Assembly: GCA_019843655.1 (NCBI GenBank)
Contig: JACDQD010000005.1
Span: 32,808,954-32,872,953, forward strand
Origin: Lethocerus indicus
Taxonomy: Eukaryota > Arthropoda > Insecta > Hemiptera > Belostomatidae
Direction: 5' to 3'
DNA: 64,000 nucleotides
Shown here: piece after piece, positions 11,815 through 22,499 of the stretch
Position numbering within the stretch: the stretch's first letter is position 1
How the letters are laid out: each line of letters begins with the position of its first letter
Position numbers and translations under genes: made by a program
Notes under the pieces: generated by a model
Told to the model about the DNA's origin: nothing
Database searches by the model: none
The model's input: only the letters and a program-made list of their open reading frames with translations

Positions 11815-12137
11815 TACCTATTGCTACTTATTGTTACATACTGTTACCTATTGCTACGTATTGTTACTTACTTTCCCAGTGTGTGACTTATTGTTACCTA
11901 TTGTTACTTATTCTTACATATTGTTACTATTGTTACATTGTTACTTTGTTACCTATTGTGTTACTATTGTTACTATGGGTACTTTTGTTACTGTTGTATT
12001 TGTTACCTATTCTACGTTTGTTACTAACTTTTATTGTTACCTAGTTACTCATTGTTACTTGTTGTGTTACCTATTGCTACGTATTGTTACTAACTTTCCC
12101 AGTGTGACTTATTGTTACCTATTGTTACTTATTGTTG
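11815..12137 (+). repeat. degenerate ~10-bp minisatellite (TTGTTACCTA-like)
   Basis: Variants of TTGTTACCTA, TTGCTACGTA and TTGTTACTTA repeat roughly every 10 bp for more than 300 bp. A larger phrase ending CTTTCCCAGTG occurs twice (near 11870 and 12090), so a higher-order duplication is present. Confidence 0.85.
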
Positions 12138-12447
12138 ATAAATGATACATTAATTTTTCCCAGCCACAATAACAACAATAATTGTAATTCCGTACCCCTC
12201 TGGACAGCCTAGAGACTCTAGTCGGTCGATATAGATTCATATTTCTCTTAAGTCCTATCAATCTCGTTGAGATTTTTCCGCCCCATTGTCCTGTATTTGT
12301 GGCAATTTTCCCGCCCCTATTTTCATTCAGCGGTGTAGGATATTTTTCATCGATTCTAGAGTGTATTTGTATTTGGACAGCCGGCATACGCTGTCGGTCG
12401 GCCGTATTTTTTTCATCCCTCAGGGAGTTGTGTCGACTGTCCCAGTG

Positions 12448-12498
12448 GGAGAGAGAGAGAGAGAGAGAGGGATGGAGGGAGAGGGATGGAGAGAGAGG

Positions 12499-12596
<98 letters not shown>

Positions 12597-12645
12597 TGGA
12601 GAGAGAGAGGGATGGAGAGAGAGAGGGATGGAGGGAGGGAGAGGG
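12448..12645. repeat. (GA)n with GGGATGGA interspersed
   Basis: GA runs are interrupted by GGGATGGAGA phrases at both ends and a pure GA core at about 12502-12590. All frames across it are artefacts. Confidence 0.95.
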
Positions 12646-13049
12646 ATGACTGCTTTAAACTGGAGCCCTCATAATTGCCCGATGCTTTTAGCCCTTCTCC
12701 ATTACCAGAGTAAATACTTATATCGATTGACCCCGAAAGGCCGGTGGGTTGCCGCCTCCTTCGCCGCCGCCGCCCCCCAAAACGGCTCATCCCCGCCCCC
12801 GGACACTTTTGATATATGATGTATGTTTGGCCCTCAACAATTTTCACCCTTAGAATTTCCCCCGATTAAAATCAGTTTAACGTACCCGTTTTGAATACAG
12901 TAGAGATATCGCGTTTCTGTCGCCGGTTCGGCCGCTCGCCATCTTCAGTAGCGCTGCGCCAGTCACTGTTGTTGGGGGCACTTTGGGATGTTTTTCCTCT
13001 CAATGCACTGTGTCACTGTCACTTGTACTGTGGTCGTTGTCTGTTCGTC

Positions 13050-13050
<1 letters not shown>

Positions 13051-13095
<45 letters not shown>
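13051..13095. repeat. (TA)n microsatellite
   Basis: About 22 TA units immediately left of the nested family D unit. Confidence 0.95.
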
Positions 13096-13096
<1 letters not shown>

Positions 13097-13098
<2 letters not shown>

Positions 13099-13250
13099 TG
13101 GTCCAAAAAAATGTATCCACTGTTCAACAGTCGATAACTTGCAAACTAATTGACTAAGTTGTCCACTTTTTTTGGTGAAAGTCTAGCTTAAAGTCCAACT
13201 TAAAGATATATATATATATAGCTGTAGGTGTTCGAAATGGATCACCGTTA
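13097..13250 (-). mobile_element. family D unit, single copy nested in family A
   Basis: GAGTGGTCCAAAAAAATGTA, TAACTTGCAAACTAATTGAC and GCTGTAGGTGTTCGAAATGG occur in the same order as in the arrays at 15.6 and 36.5 kb. A short TA run replaces part of its centre at about 13204-13221. Confidence 0.75.
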
Positions 13251-13439
13251 TTAACATCCGCACAGACAGAAACGATGCCGCCCCCCCAACTACTACTGAT
13301 TGCACAACGTGTTCAGTCGGGATATTTGCACATTGGGTGCACGAGTGACAAGAGTGCAGGCAGCTAAAAGTGACAGTAACACACAGCGCTACTGAAGACG
13401 GCGAGCGGCCGCGAAACCCGTCTAGCAAAAGACCAACCC

Positions 13440-13690
13440 AGTGAGTGTTTGACGGTTTTTTTTTACTGTTACAACTATAAAATACAATGAGAGAACATTG
13501 TCGTGCCCTTTGGTTAATATTTTCGACCCCGAAAGTATTGAGGAGTTCCTCAAGATTGGCCGAAAAAGTGGCGGCGGAGAGTTGTCTATAATATCGGTGA
13601 ATATAGATTAATGTTTTTTAGCAAAATAAAATGAATTTACGAAAGTCAAAATGTCAATTACTTTCGCCCACTCTCCCGTCTCCGGTCTTT
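13440..13690 (+). repeat. segment homologous to 49.5-49.7 kb
   Basis: The segment shares GAGGAGTTCCTCAAGA, AAAAGTGGC, AGCAAAATAAAATGAATT and an ending near CTTTCGCC with 49490-49690. Both lie directly to the right of a family A element, so element and flank may have been copied together. Confidence 0.5.
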
Positions 13691-13740
13691 CGCTCGACCG
13701 GTTTTCGGGCCGGATTTCGCCCATCTTCAGTAGCGTCGAG
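13675..13740 (+). mobile_element. family A left-end fragment
   Basis: CGTCTCCGGTCTTTCGCTCG, ACCGGTTTTCGGGCC and CATCTTCAGTAGCG are present. No right half follows, so the copy is truncated. Bases 13741-14160 hold only a short TA/TG run near 13853-13877. Confidence 0.6.
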
Positions 13741-14162
13741 AAATCAATTACTGCAAGTAAACTTCGAAGATGATTCATCTCATCTCATCTGACGATTCAG
13801 AGTGAATTGAAATCCGAGTGTACAGTGTACACTGAGGCAATATCGAAAAGAATATATGTATATATATATGTGTGTATATGGCGGCCGTAGATCAAGAAGA
13901 GAATACATTATGTACTTGGGGTGGTTAGGTTGGGGCGGGGGAGGGCAGTAAATGGATTTATCGTGTCTGTCGTAACGAGAGGGGCCGAGTAATGGATTAA
14001 ATTCAAATTGATGGCCCGTCGGGAATAAGAAAAATTACCGACCGGGTTATGTTATGCGACGGGTTCATAACTGGACCGAGCAAAAAAAAGAAAATAAAAA
14101 AAAAAACCCCTAAATACAAATGGAATGATTGAAGAACGTCCCCCAGTTAACAGCAGTTTCGT

Positions 14163-14345
14163 GGCGTTTCCGTCTCCTACCGGCGGTTCGGTCTTTCGCC
14201 AGACCGGGGTTTCGGCCGCTCGCCATCTTCAGTAGTCACATTGGATGTTTTTCCTTTGGGGGAGGCATCCTACTCCACACTGTGTCACTTGTACTGTAGT
14301 GTCATGCGAGGATGGCAAGGAAAAACATCCAATGTGCTGAGATAA
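14163..14345. mobile_element. family A MITE, compact copy
   Basis: The left half has GGTCTTTCGCCAGACCGGGG and CTCGCCATCTTCAGTAGTCA. AGGAAAAACATCCAATGTGC near 14318 belongs to the right half. The right terminus is missing. Confidence 0.6.
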
Positions 14346-14364
14346 TAACGGCTTCAAACTCTCC

Positions 14365-14790
14365 CAACTTAGGTTCCAGTTGAGTTGTAGGGGAAAAATA
14401 GAAACTACCGGAAAAAAATTCTCCACTCGGTCGAATGGCGACTGATGGATATCTGACCGGACTAGTAAAGACGGAAAAGCGAGCGGCGAGATAATATTTC
14501 TTTTAATATGTTTTGTGGTCTGCGAAGGGTTGGAATACCGTAGATATCGTGTGTTTTACGATCCATGTGACTACTGAAGATGAAAACCCCAAACCGGTCC
14601 AGTTGAGTTGTAGGAAAAAATAGAAACTTTCGGGAAAAAATTCTCCACTCGGTCGAATGGCGACTGATGGATATCTGACCGGAAAACCGGTCTAGTAAAA
14701 GACTGGAAAAAGCAAGATGCCACAAAATTTCTTTAATATGTTTTGTGGTCTGGAAGGGTTGGAATACCGTAGATATCGTGTGTTTTATGT
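14365..14790 (+). repeat. ~225-bp direct duplication including family A termini
   Basis: TTCTCCACTCGGTCGAATGG to ATCTGACCGG occurs ending at 14460 and again at 14682. TAATATGTTTTGTGGTCTG occurs at 14504 and 14734. The copies are therefore about 222-230 bp apart in direct orientation, and each contains a family A left terminus (TGGAATACCGTAGATATCG). Confidence 0.75.
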
Positions 14791-15005
14791 CTCCTCTCGC
14801 CGGTTTTTGTCTTTCGCCAGACCGGTTTCGCCATCTTCAGTAGTCACTGTTGGGGCACTTTGTATGTTTTTCTGGGCATCATCACTGCCCCCGTCACTGT
14901 CACTTGTACTGTAGTATTTGTCAGTTGTAACGCATTGTGTTACCGTTATTGGGGGAACAGTGACTAGCACACAGCGCTACTGAAGACGGCGAGCGGCCGA
15001 AAAAA
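14734..15005. mobile_element. family A MITE, near complete
   Basis: It begins with TGTTTTGTGGTCTGGAAGGG, continues with CTTTCGCCAGACCGG, CATCTTCAGTAGTCACTGTT and GTCACTGTCACTTGTACTG, then turns into the inverse half ACACAGCGCTACTGAAGACGG. The right terminus is lost. Confidence 0.7.
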
Positions 15006-15070
15006 ACATCAAACCAAAGTTCAGAGCGGCGAAATCTATTGAAATTCCGGGACCGTGTTTTCGACCAAAT

Positions 15071-15161
15071 CCGTCTTCAGTAGCCGCGTGTGGACTCCGC
15101 CACTTATAGCACGCATTCTTACAGGTGAAACTGGGCGACAGTAAAGTGCAACTGAAGACGG
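15071..15161. mobile_element. palindromic segment, possible diverged family A core
   Basis: CCGTCTTCAGT and ACTGAAGACGG form perfect inverted ends about 90 bp apart. The ends match the TCTTCAGTAGCG part of family A. The middle has diverged. Confidence 0.5.
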
Positions 15162-15629
15162 GAATTGTGCAGAACTTTGACGCCCGGTTTCAATATACAC
15201 AATTGTTGAAGTGGGGGGGGGGAAAACTGTCGGGAAAACTCGTATAATGTCAAGAAAACGGATTTTCCAGTCATCTCTGGGCGGACGTTAAACCGGCGTC
15301 AACTTGGCGTTAATATATATCTCTGGTCATCGTTTTTAATTGAGTATTTTTCCCGTTTTTTTTCTTTTTCTTTTTCGGCCGTGAAAAAACCGAACGCGTT
15401 GTCGTAAACAGGAAATTACAAAAAAAAGGGAAAGAAAATAACGTAGGACGTCGAACTCTCGCGTTCAAATTCTGTTTCCCTTTTTTTTTTGCGGCCGAAC
15501 GTAATTATAACGATATATTACGCGTTGAAATTAACGTAAACTCCCGGTTGTATTTAGCTGCATCACGGTTTCGGTGAACCCGTCTAATTGTTCTGAAGAT
15601 CTACGAAGACGGCCGGAATCCGTACCGAC

Positions 15630-16668
15630 TAAAGTAAAGTTGGACTTTAGCTAGACTTTCACCGAAAATGAGACTGGCGCTCAATCAATTAGTTTTGCAA
15701 GTTATCGACTGTTAAAGGGTGGATCATTTTTTGGACCACCTTCTGTATAATCTATGGAAAACAGGATATTGACCAATAATGGTGACCATTTCGAACACCT
15801 ACAGTGCGAATCTCTTTAAGTTGGACTTTAAGCTACACTTTCACCGAAAATGAGACACAACTCGTCAATTAGTTTCCAAGTTATGGACTATTAAAAGTGG
15901 ATACATTTTGGACCACCTTCTATAATCTATGGAAAAACAGTGAATGTTGACCAATAATGGTGACCATTTCGAACACCTACAGTGCGATATCTCTTTAAGT
16001 TGGACTTTAGGCTAGACTTTCACCAAAATGAGACACAACTCCGTCAATTAGTTTCAAAGTTATGGACTGTTAAAGAGTGGATACATTTTTGGACCACCTC
16101 TGTATAATCTATGGAAAAACAGTTAATGTTGACCAATAATGGTGACCATTTCGAACACCTACAGTGCGATATCTCTTCAAGTTGGACTTTAAGCTACACT
16201 TTCACCGAAAATGAGACACAACTCCGTCAATTAGTTTGCAAGTTATGGACTTTTAAACAGTGGATACATTTTTTTGGACCACTCTGTATAATCTATGGAA
16301 AAACAGTGAATGTTGACCAATAATGGTGACCATTTCGAACACCTACAGTGCGATATCTCTTCAAGTTGGACTTTAAGCTACACTTTCACCAAAAATGAGA
16401 CACAACTCCGTCAATTAGTTTGCAAGTTATGGACTGTTAAAGAGTGGATACATTTTTTTGGACCACCTTCTGTATAATCTATGGAAAAACAGTTAATGTT
16501 GACCAATAATGGTGACCATTTCGAACACCTACAGTGCGATATCTCTTCAAGTTGGACTTTAAGCTACACTTTCACCGAAAATGAGACACAACTCCGTCAA
16601 TTAGTTTCCAAGTTATCGACTGTTAAAGAGTGGATACATTTTTTTGGACCACTCCGTATAATATTTAT
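15630..16668 (+). repeat. family D tandem array, ~183-bp unit (~5.5 copies)
   Basis: GGTGACCATTTCGAACACC recurs at 15781, 15960, 16141, 16325 and 16511, with spacings of 179-186 bp. Each unit runs through AGTTGGACTTTAAGCTACAC, AAATGAGACACAACTCCGTC, TTGCAAGTTATGGAC, TGGATACATTTTTTTGGACC and TAATCTATGGAAAAACAG. GGTCCAAAAAAATGTATCCAC on the reverse strand resembles a Tc1/mariner-type terminus; that assignment is inference. Frames within it are repeat artefacts. Confidence 0.92.
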
Positions 16669-17435
16669 GGCCGAATGTAAAAGTCCTTGAGGAGTCTTGA
16701 GGGATTAAGTTGGGGGGTGGAAAAACAGTGAATGTTGGGTGGACTTTTGTTATGTACGGGGCTTTGAAAACTGCCCCTACAGCGTCCGCTTCCGTCTCGA
16801 TACGAACTTTTCCACCGGTTTTCCCACCCCCCCCCCACCGATTTTTCCCTTCGGCGGCGCCAAAACAGGAAAGTGGCGTTTTCCCACCACCTCGAAAAAC
16901 CTCGATACCGGACGGACTTCCGCTTCACAAGTATTTCACGGAAAAGCAAGATTTTCTGCACGGAAATTCGGCACGATTTCGAGACGGTAAAAACGGAAAA
17001 TTGCGTGAAATAGACGCAAAACTCGATCAATTTAACGGTCGACACAATGGTGCTGGAAGGAAAATTCGGAAAAAATAAAAAACGAAATTTTAAAAAATAG
17101 ATGGAAAGCCAAATTTCCACTACTAGTGCTTTTTGGACGTCAACGTCGGCCCCGAAACGGCGAAACAGAATTGTAAATTTCAACTGAAAATTTTTGCCAC
17201 CCGCCAACAGGAAATTGTTCTCCGATATTAGATAGGCGAAAAAAACAACCCCTGTTTTCAGGAAATTTTTTGAAAATTCTCCACCGGTTTTCGGGGTAGT
17301 CGCTGTACGGAAAATTATCAATTTTTGGGATACTTTCCTCCCATCCCCCACCCAGCCCGTTTTCAAATTCAAAATTTTCCCCAGACGCCTATAAAGCGGG
17401 GGATGGTTTCGCCGAAAGAATTCGACCGTGTACAC
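16665..17435 (-). CDS. longest non-repeat open frame, unrecognised
   Basis: A 256-codon minus-strand frame starts at 17435 and ends at the edge of the family D array. It is rich in Phe, Arg, Lys and Trp. I see no domain, signal peptide or family signature, and no splice context. Two plus-strand frames overlap it. This is more likely a chance frame in stop-poor DNA than a gene. Confidence 0.12.
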   Translation of the reverse strand: MYTVEFFRRNHPPLYRRLGKILNLKTGWVGDGRKVSQKLIIFRTATTPKTGGEFSKNFLKTGVVFFAYLISENNFLLAGGKNFQLKFTILFRRFGADVDVQKALVVEIWLSIYFLKFRFLFFPNFPSSTIVSTVKLIEFCVYFTQFSVFTVSKSCRISVQKILLFREILVKRKSVRYRGFSRWWENATFLFWRRRREKSVGGGWENRWKSSYRDGSGRCRGSFQSPVHNKSPPNIHCFSTPQLNPSRLLKDFYIRP

Positions 17436-17442
17436 GTCGACG

Positions 17443-17461
17443 GTATATATATATATATATA
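17443..17461. repeat. (TA)n microsatellite
   Basis: A short perfect TA run. Confidence 0.9.
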
Positions 17462-18514
17462 GACGGGGATAGGATTCAATCCCGGTCTAGAATTCCGACT
17501 ATGAATATTTTTTTTTAATAACCCGTCTTGGAATCTCTCCGCCGCGCAGTGAATTTAAATCTCGCCGGTTATTCGGTGAATTTCAATTTACGGCCAAAAA
17601 TAGACGGAAGTGTTTAAAAAAAAAAAAAAACACAATTTGACATCACTCAGTTATATTTAAATTACGAAAATATTTTGTTGAAATTAATATACCGAATTAC
17701 TGGTGGGGCAGGGGGTTGGTGGGGGGGGGAGAATTTTACTTTTAAAATTCCCCGCGAATTTAAATAATTCAACCCTGACTCGCAGTTCTCATCGTTAGTT
17801 TTCGGGGCCGGCAAAGCCATTCGTCTGAATAAATAGACTGGAAATTGTCCGCCTCTCTCCCTCATCCATCCCTCATCCCTCCATCCCTCCATCCCTCCAT
17901 CCCTCTTCCCGGGGCCATTTATCATTCGTAAATTTAGTAACAGTTCGAACGGATACTTCTACGGAGGGTAGAGTGATCTATGCAATTTCGTGTTTCGCCC
18001 CCATATCGGTACCCCGCATTTAAATTATATATTTTTATTTATTCGCTTAATTCCGACGCGGAATTGGCGAACAACCGAAAATCGTCATTTTCAATATTTC
18101 CCATTTTAAAACCGTCGCCGTTGGGCGATTTCCAACAGTTTTATGGAAATTACAAAAAAAAAATAACTACTGTAAGAACTCTATTATAAGATATATTCAT
18201 CGTCCATATATTATGGGGCTTTTCGGGCGTCCGGAATTTGAATATATCGCCGATTTGCGGTAGTCCCGTGGGATGAATTCCGGTTCCCGAATTTTCCTGA
18301 TATTTCCCGAGTTTGGAAACGGGCCAAATTCGACTCGGCGAAATGCATTCGGGTGCATGCATTGTGGCAGGTGCATTGGAAACTAATCGTCCAATTGTAT
18401 AAGTATATTAACAGGATGTATAACCCACGATTATTTACCTCAACGCTCGGGGGGGTGGGGGGGGGTGGTATACGCGGATCCGGAAAACAATTTGAAATAT
18501 TACGGGTTTTGCTG
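17462..18514. other. unannotated; CCATCCCT minisatellite at ~17860-17905
   Basis: Short CCATCCCT repeats lie near 17860-17905. A 69-codon plus-strand frame at 17980-18189 has a protein-like stretch (SIFPILKPSPLGDFQQFYG) but no splice support. Nothing else was recognised. Confidence 0.5.
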
Positions 18515-18755
18515 TATTTCTGCGTCTCCCTTTCGTTCGGACCGGTTTCGGCCGTTCGCCATCTTCAGTAGCGGTATCAGTCACTTATGGCAATCTGGAC
18601 GTCTTTCACTTCTTTATGTCGCCCCCCGGGAAAAACCATCCAGAGTGACGACAGTGACAGTGACACGCCGCTACTGAAGACGTGGCGAGCGGCCGAAACA
18701 CCGGTCTAGCGAAAGACAAACCTGCGGTAATCGAAACCCTTCGCAGACCACAAAC
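18515..18755. mobile_element. family A MITE, near complete
   Basis: The left half has GGACCGGTTTCGGCCGTTCG and CCATCTTCAGTAGCGG. The right half has CGCTACTGAAGACGTGGCGA, ACCGGTCTAGCGAAAGAC and the terminus CCCTTCGCAGACCACAAACG. The centre is short, giving about 240 bp. Confidence 0.75.
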
Positions 18756-19494
18756 GTGTTCCTCCTCTTAGCCCATCGGATTGGGGTTTGACGGATATTC
18801 CAAATGCGGGTTTTAAAAGAGAAATAATTTCCCACCAGGAGGCAATAACAGGAATTCGCCCGGTTAGAATTAAGTCGGGCCGGTCGTAAAGGGCTTTACG
18901 AAGGGCTCAGTCCGCTCAAGCCGCTAAAAGCCCCCAATAAACTCGAAATTAAAACGGGGCCCGCTCTCCGCCAGCCGGCCACAGATTTACCGGTCTGGGC
19001 CGAATGAAAATTTTAAGACCGATAACATCCGCCAGCGGCGCCAGGAAAACCGATAAAATGTATATTGCCCCCACCCCCTCCACCCCAACCAACCATCCCC
19101 CAGAAAGTATGAAGCCGCAAAATGAGACCAGCCCTCGAACTCCAGGAACTACCGAAGGCCGAAGGAAGTAACAGTCGGTTGGATGCAGTTGCAGTGAATA
19201 CTTCCCATATCCGATGATCGGATGAAGACATCGTGAAAGAGGAACGGATATGGAGATATGTTTGGCCCCCCATCAGTAGGCTTTTTGAGTAGAATTTTTG
19301 GGCCACGAGAGAGACGTTTCTGTCAAAATTACGCAGGCATAAACGGCTTAAATTGTCTGCAAATCGTTGCTGTACTCTAAAGAAGTTTCACTTCAATGGC
19401 GGCCGCCTTTACGTAAATTCGCAGTGGGGAAATTCTCCAGGGGACGGCCACCCCCGGCTCCGGTACAGAATTTGTTGATTCTATCCCTCGTTAT
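18756..19494. other. unannotated
   Basis: GC-rich patches and overlapping open frames on both strands at 19013-19306. No domain or splice structure was recognised. Confidence 0.5.
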
Positions 19495-19888
19495 ACAGTA
19501 CCGGATTCCGTGGATTTCGTGCGTTTCTGTCTCCGGTCTTTTGCTGACGGTTTCGCTGTTCGCCGTCTCGTTATTGTGTTTTGGGGCCCATTAACAACAA
19601 TTGGGGCCCACGCCGAAACACAATTATACAAAGACAACCAGCAGAGAAGAGACAGACAGTCACTGAACCTGAAGAACAACCCCTCCAAAGTGCCAAAACA
19701 GGTGACTAACATTAGAAATTATATACCTAATAGAACCTATTCTGCTGGACTGGGAGTTTGTTCAGTAGCGCCGCGTTGTTCAGCCACTGTCGGCACTCTG
19801 GATGCTTTCCGATGCAGTGAGGGTGCTGACGGTGACTGACGACGCAGCGCTACTGAAGACGGAGAAACCGGTCTAGCGAAAGACCGAC
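19495..19888. mobile_element. family A MITE with interrupted left half
   Basis: TTTCTGTCTCCGGTCTTTTGC starts the left half (shown in part). After CGCCGTCTC about 185 bp of unrelated sequence intervene, then TTCAGTAGCGCCGCGTTG resumes. The right half ends ACCGGTCTAGCGAAAGACCG. The intervening piece may be a later insertion. Confidence 0.65.
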
Positions 19889-19890
19889 CG

Positions 19891-19924
<34 letters not shown>

Positions 19925-20080
19925 GAGAGAGAGAGGGAGAGAGAGAGAGAGAGAGGAGAGGAGAGAGGGAGAGGGAGAGAGAGGGAGAGGGAGAGGAGAG
20001 GGAGAGGGAGAGGGAGAGGAGAGGGAGAGGAGAGGAGAGGAGAGGAGAGAGGAGAGGAGAGAGAGGAGAGGGAGAGGGAG
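19891..20080. repeat. (GA)n/(GAGAGG)n microsatellite
   Basis: GA repeats grade into GGAGAGGGAGA phrases. All frames across it are artefacts. Confidence 0.95.
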
Positions 20081-20167
20081 CATTCTTGCAATAGAGTCGG
20101 CAACCCCATTAAAAAAACCCATCTGACAGCCGATAGTTTACGGTCAGTAAAAATGGGGCGTGTTTTC

Positions 20168-20230
20168 ATCGTTGAACAATATTTCAGAAATAATGAAAGT
20201 TGCGTTAATTTTGGGACACCCCTATATATG
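20168..20230 (-). mobile_element. family C MITE terminus
   Basis: GTTGAACAATATTTCAG followed by TTGCGTTAATTTTGGGACACC matches the copies at 34.3, 40.8 and 53.5 kb. The other end is not evident. From 20231 to 20641 the DNA is C-rich, with no supported gene. Confidence 0.6.
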
Positions 20231-20641
20231 AATGATGGAATCCTAAGGGTTCGGTCGGGAGGGTTTTTATTCTATTCTTTTATTTTTTTAATATCGAAAG
20301 CTCGGGGGGGGTTCGGTCTGTAGGTGCACGTGATATAGGTTATGCCCTCGGTCCGAGACATCGATCCGGGGTATAAACCTCCCCCACCCCTCCCCGGCCA
20401 ACACCACCCCTCACCCTCCGGCCATAAACACTCTCCAAACCCCCCACCCCGGCAGAAACCCACCACCACCTAGTTTACGACCCCGGTGTAACAATGCACG
20501 AAGCCCACCCCACCCCCAACCACCGGGTTATAAACTCCTCCGGGTTTAAACCTCCGAGATGCTGCCTCTCGCCCAAACCTCTGGGTAATCACCACCCTCC
20601 CTCCCAATATAATATATTTGAGTCTAAAAACTAATTGCCGT

Positions 20642-21435
20642 CTCTCATTTATGGAGTTCCTAAAAAACCGTATTTTGGGACAATTTCACGTCAAAAATGC
20701 CTTTTTGGCCTAAAACCGCATTTTCGGGCCAATTTTGCGTCTAAACATTTTTTGGCCCAAAAACCGTATTTTCGGGCCAATTTTGCTCTAAAAATGCCAT
20801 TTTCGGGCCTAAAATGCCATTTTCGGGCCTAAAAATGCCATTTTCGCATTTTCGGGCCAATTTTGCGTCTAAACACGCCTTTTTGGCCTAAAACCGTATT
20901 TTCGGGCCAATTTTGGTTTAAAAATGCCATTTTCGGGCCTAAAAATGCCATTTTCGGGCCTAAAAACCGCATTTTCGGGCCAATTTTGCGTCTAAACACG
21001 CCTTTTTTTGGCCTAAAAACCGTATTTTCGGGCCAATTTCGCGTCAAAAAATGCCATTTTCCGGCCTAAAAACCGTATTTTCGGGCCAATTTTGCGTCTA
21101 AAAATGCCATTTTCGGGCCTAAAAACCGCATTTTCGGGCCAATTTGGCTTCAATCGAAAATTTGAATCAAAAACTTTTTATACCTTCGCAAACATCTACA
21201 GTGTGTGAACTCTTTAAGTTGGACTTTAAGCTACACATTCACCAAAAATGAGAGACAACTCCGTCAATCAGTTTGCAAGTTATGGACTAACATACAATTA
21301 CTAACAATTTTGAGTTTAAAAATGCCATTTTTGGGCCTAAAAACCGTATTTTTGGGCCAATTTTGCGTCTAGAAATGACATTTTTGGGCAAAATTTGCGT
21401 CTAAAAATGCCAGTTTTGGGTCTAAAAACCAATTG
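20642..21435 (+). repeat. family G minisatellite, block 1, with a family D fragment inside
   Basis: Units of CCTAAAAACCGCATTTTCGG followed by GCCAATTTTGCGTCTAAAAA and TGCCATTTTCGGG repeat to about 21155 and again at 21310-21435. Between them (about 21183-21290) is part of a family D unit (TCTACAGTG, AGTTGGACTTTAAGCTACAC, TTTGCAAGTTATGGAC). Confidence 0.9.
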
Positions 21436-21802
21436 CGAATCTCTGGATGCGATGTCGGTTCGAGTTTAAGTCGATTCTTTTGAGACCGGACGAGTGGGGG
21501 GGGGTGGTGGTGGTTTAAAATAGAATGAGCGGCGTAGAAATAAGGGATGAAATAAAACAGGTTGTAGAGTAACGGGCTTTCTACTGAAAGCGCCTCCGCG
21601 AAGATAAAAAAAAAAAAAAGGTTTTACCGGGAAATCGTCCTGGAGCAGTTTTCCACCGCAGTCGATGCACACAGACGTTTTCCCGGGAAAAACTCCCAGA
21701 CACGGTCTAATTGGAAAGCGGAAAGGAGCTTCCCATTTCTCGGTAAATAATAACAAAACGGAGCCGGACTGAATTCTGTACTTTTCCCGGCCCCTTTTAA
21801 AA

Positions 21803-22012
21803 TTGTGTTCCCGGATGAATCACGACCCAGACGGAGAACTTATCTCTTATCACTTATCATACAAGTTCTCGAAAATTGTACGGATTGACCAGAGTCTTCT
21901 GGAGAAAACGTCCACCGTAGACCAAGATTTTTTTCGCTATTATATGAAATCAATTTTTCGTGGAATAAATTTTACGTGTGTGTGTGTGTATTTAGAACAG
22001 TCTAAAAAATAA
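21803..22012 (+). CDS. unrecognised short open frame
   Basis: A 69-codon frame has mixed composition (for example YKFSKIVRIDQSLLEKTSTV). It lies upstream of, and on the same strand as, the candidate exons at 23.25 kb. There is no recognisable domain or clear acceptor. Bases 21436-21802 hold no supported gene. Confidence 0.15.
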   Translation: MCSRMNHDPDGELISYHLSYKFSKIVRIDQSLLEKTSTVDQDFFRYYMKSIFRGINFTCVCVYLEQSKK

Positions 22013-22029
22013 GTATTCTTTCAAAACTG

Positions 22030-22110
22030 ACACAAATATGTGACGCCGGGCTATAGATAAAAACTGAAACGCTGTAGCCCACGTGTCACATATATGTGTC
22101 GCATTAAAAT
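22030..22110. repeat. inverted repeat around ATATGTGAC motifs
   Basis: TATGTGACGCCGGGCTATAG is followed about 20 bp later by CTGTAGCCCACGTGTCACATA (in part), which is its near-perfect reverse complement. The same ACATATGTGTCAC motif occurs in the element at 22234-22470, so the two are related. Confidence 0.6.
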
Positions 22111-22233
22111 AGAAGAAATTGATTATTTGTCGAGAGATATGTTTCTGTTAAAAAATATGTAAATGTAACAATTGTTATAGCTCGCTTATGTCTAGCTATT
22201 TACGTAACAATTTTAATCTTTTCCTTTTTAAAT

Positions 22234-22470
22234 TTAACTCATTGACCTATTCAACTGTTTATAAAGACTCTAAATAACGCGAGAGCCGACTTCGTACATT
22301 TTACACTTTTAGAACTTAACAATTTCGTGTCAATACTCGACATGGCTCAATTCGAATATGGCTTTGTAAATTGTGCAAAAATATCCGTGACATATGTGTC
22401 ACGTTGGGCTGTGGTAAAAAGAAAAAAGCCGTGTCACATATATGTGACGTGTCGGTAGCGAACGAGTTAA
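22234..22470. mobile_element. piggyBac-like MITE bounded by TTAA
   Basis: The copy starts TTAACTCATTGACC and ends GCGAACGAGTTAA, so both ends show TTAACTC(A/G)TT and a TTAA site. Subterminal hairpin motifs (GACATATGTGTCACG, CACATATATGTGACG) lie near the right end. TTAA targets and such motifs are typical of piggyBac relatives; at 237 bp it cannot encode a transposase. Confidence 0.6.
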
Positions 22471-22499
22471 AAACGTTCTGTAGACTCCAGTAGATTAAT

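Larger units (their letters stand above)
12903..13435. mobile_element. family A MITE split by a nested family D copy
   Basis: The left half (GTTTCTGTCGCCGGTTCGG, CGCTCGCCATCTTCAGTAGC, TTGGGGGCACTTTGG) ends near 13050. The right half (GACAGTAACACACAGCGCTA, CTGAAGACGGCGAGCGG, GTCTAGCAAAAGACC) runs to about 13435. Between them are a TA run and one family D unit. The order of events is original A element, then D insertion. Confidence 0.75.
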
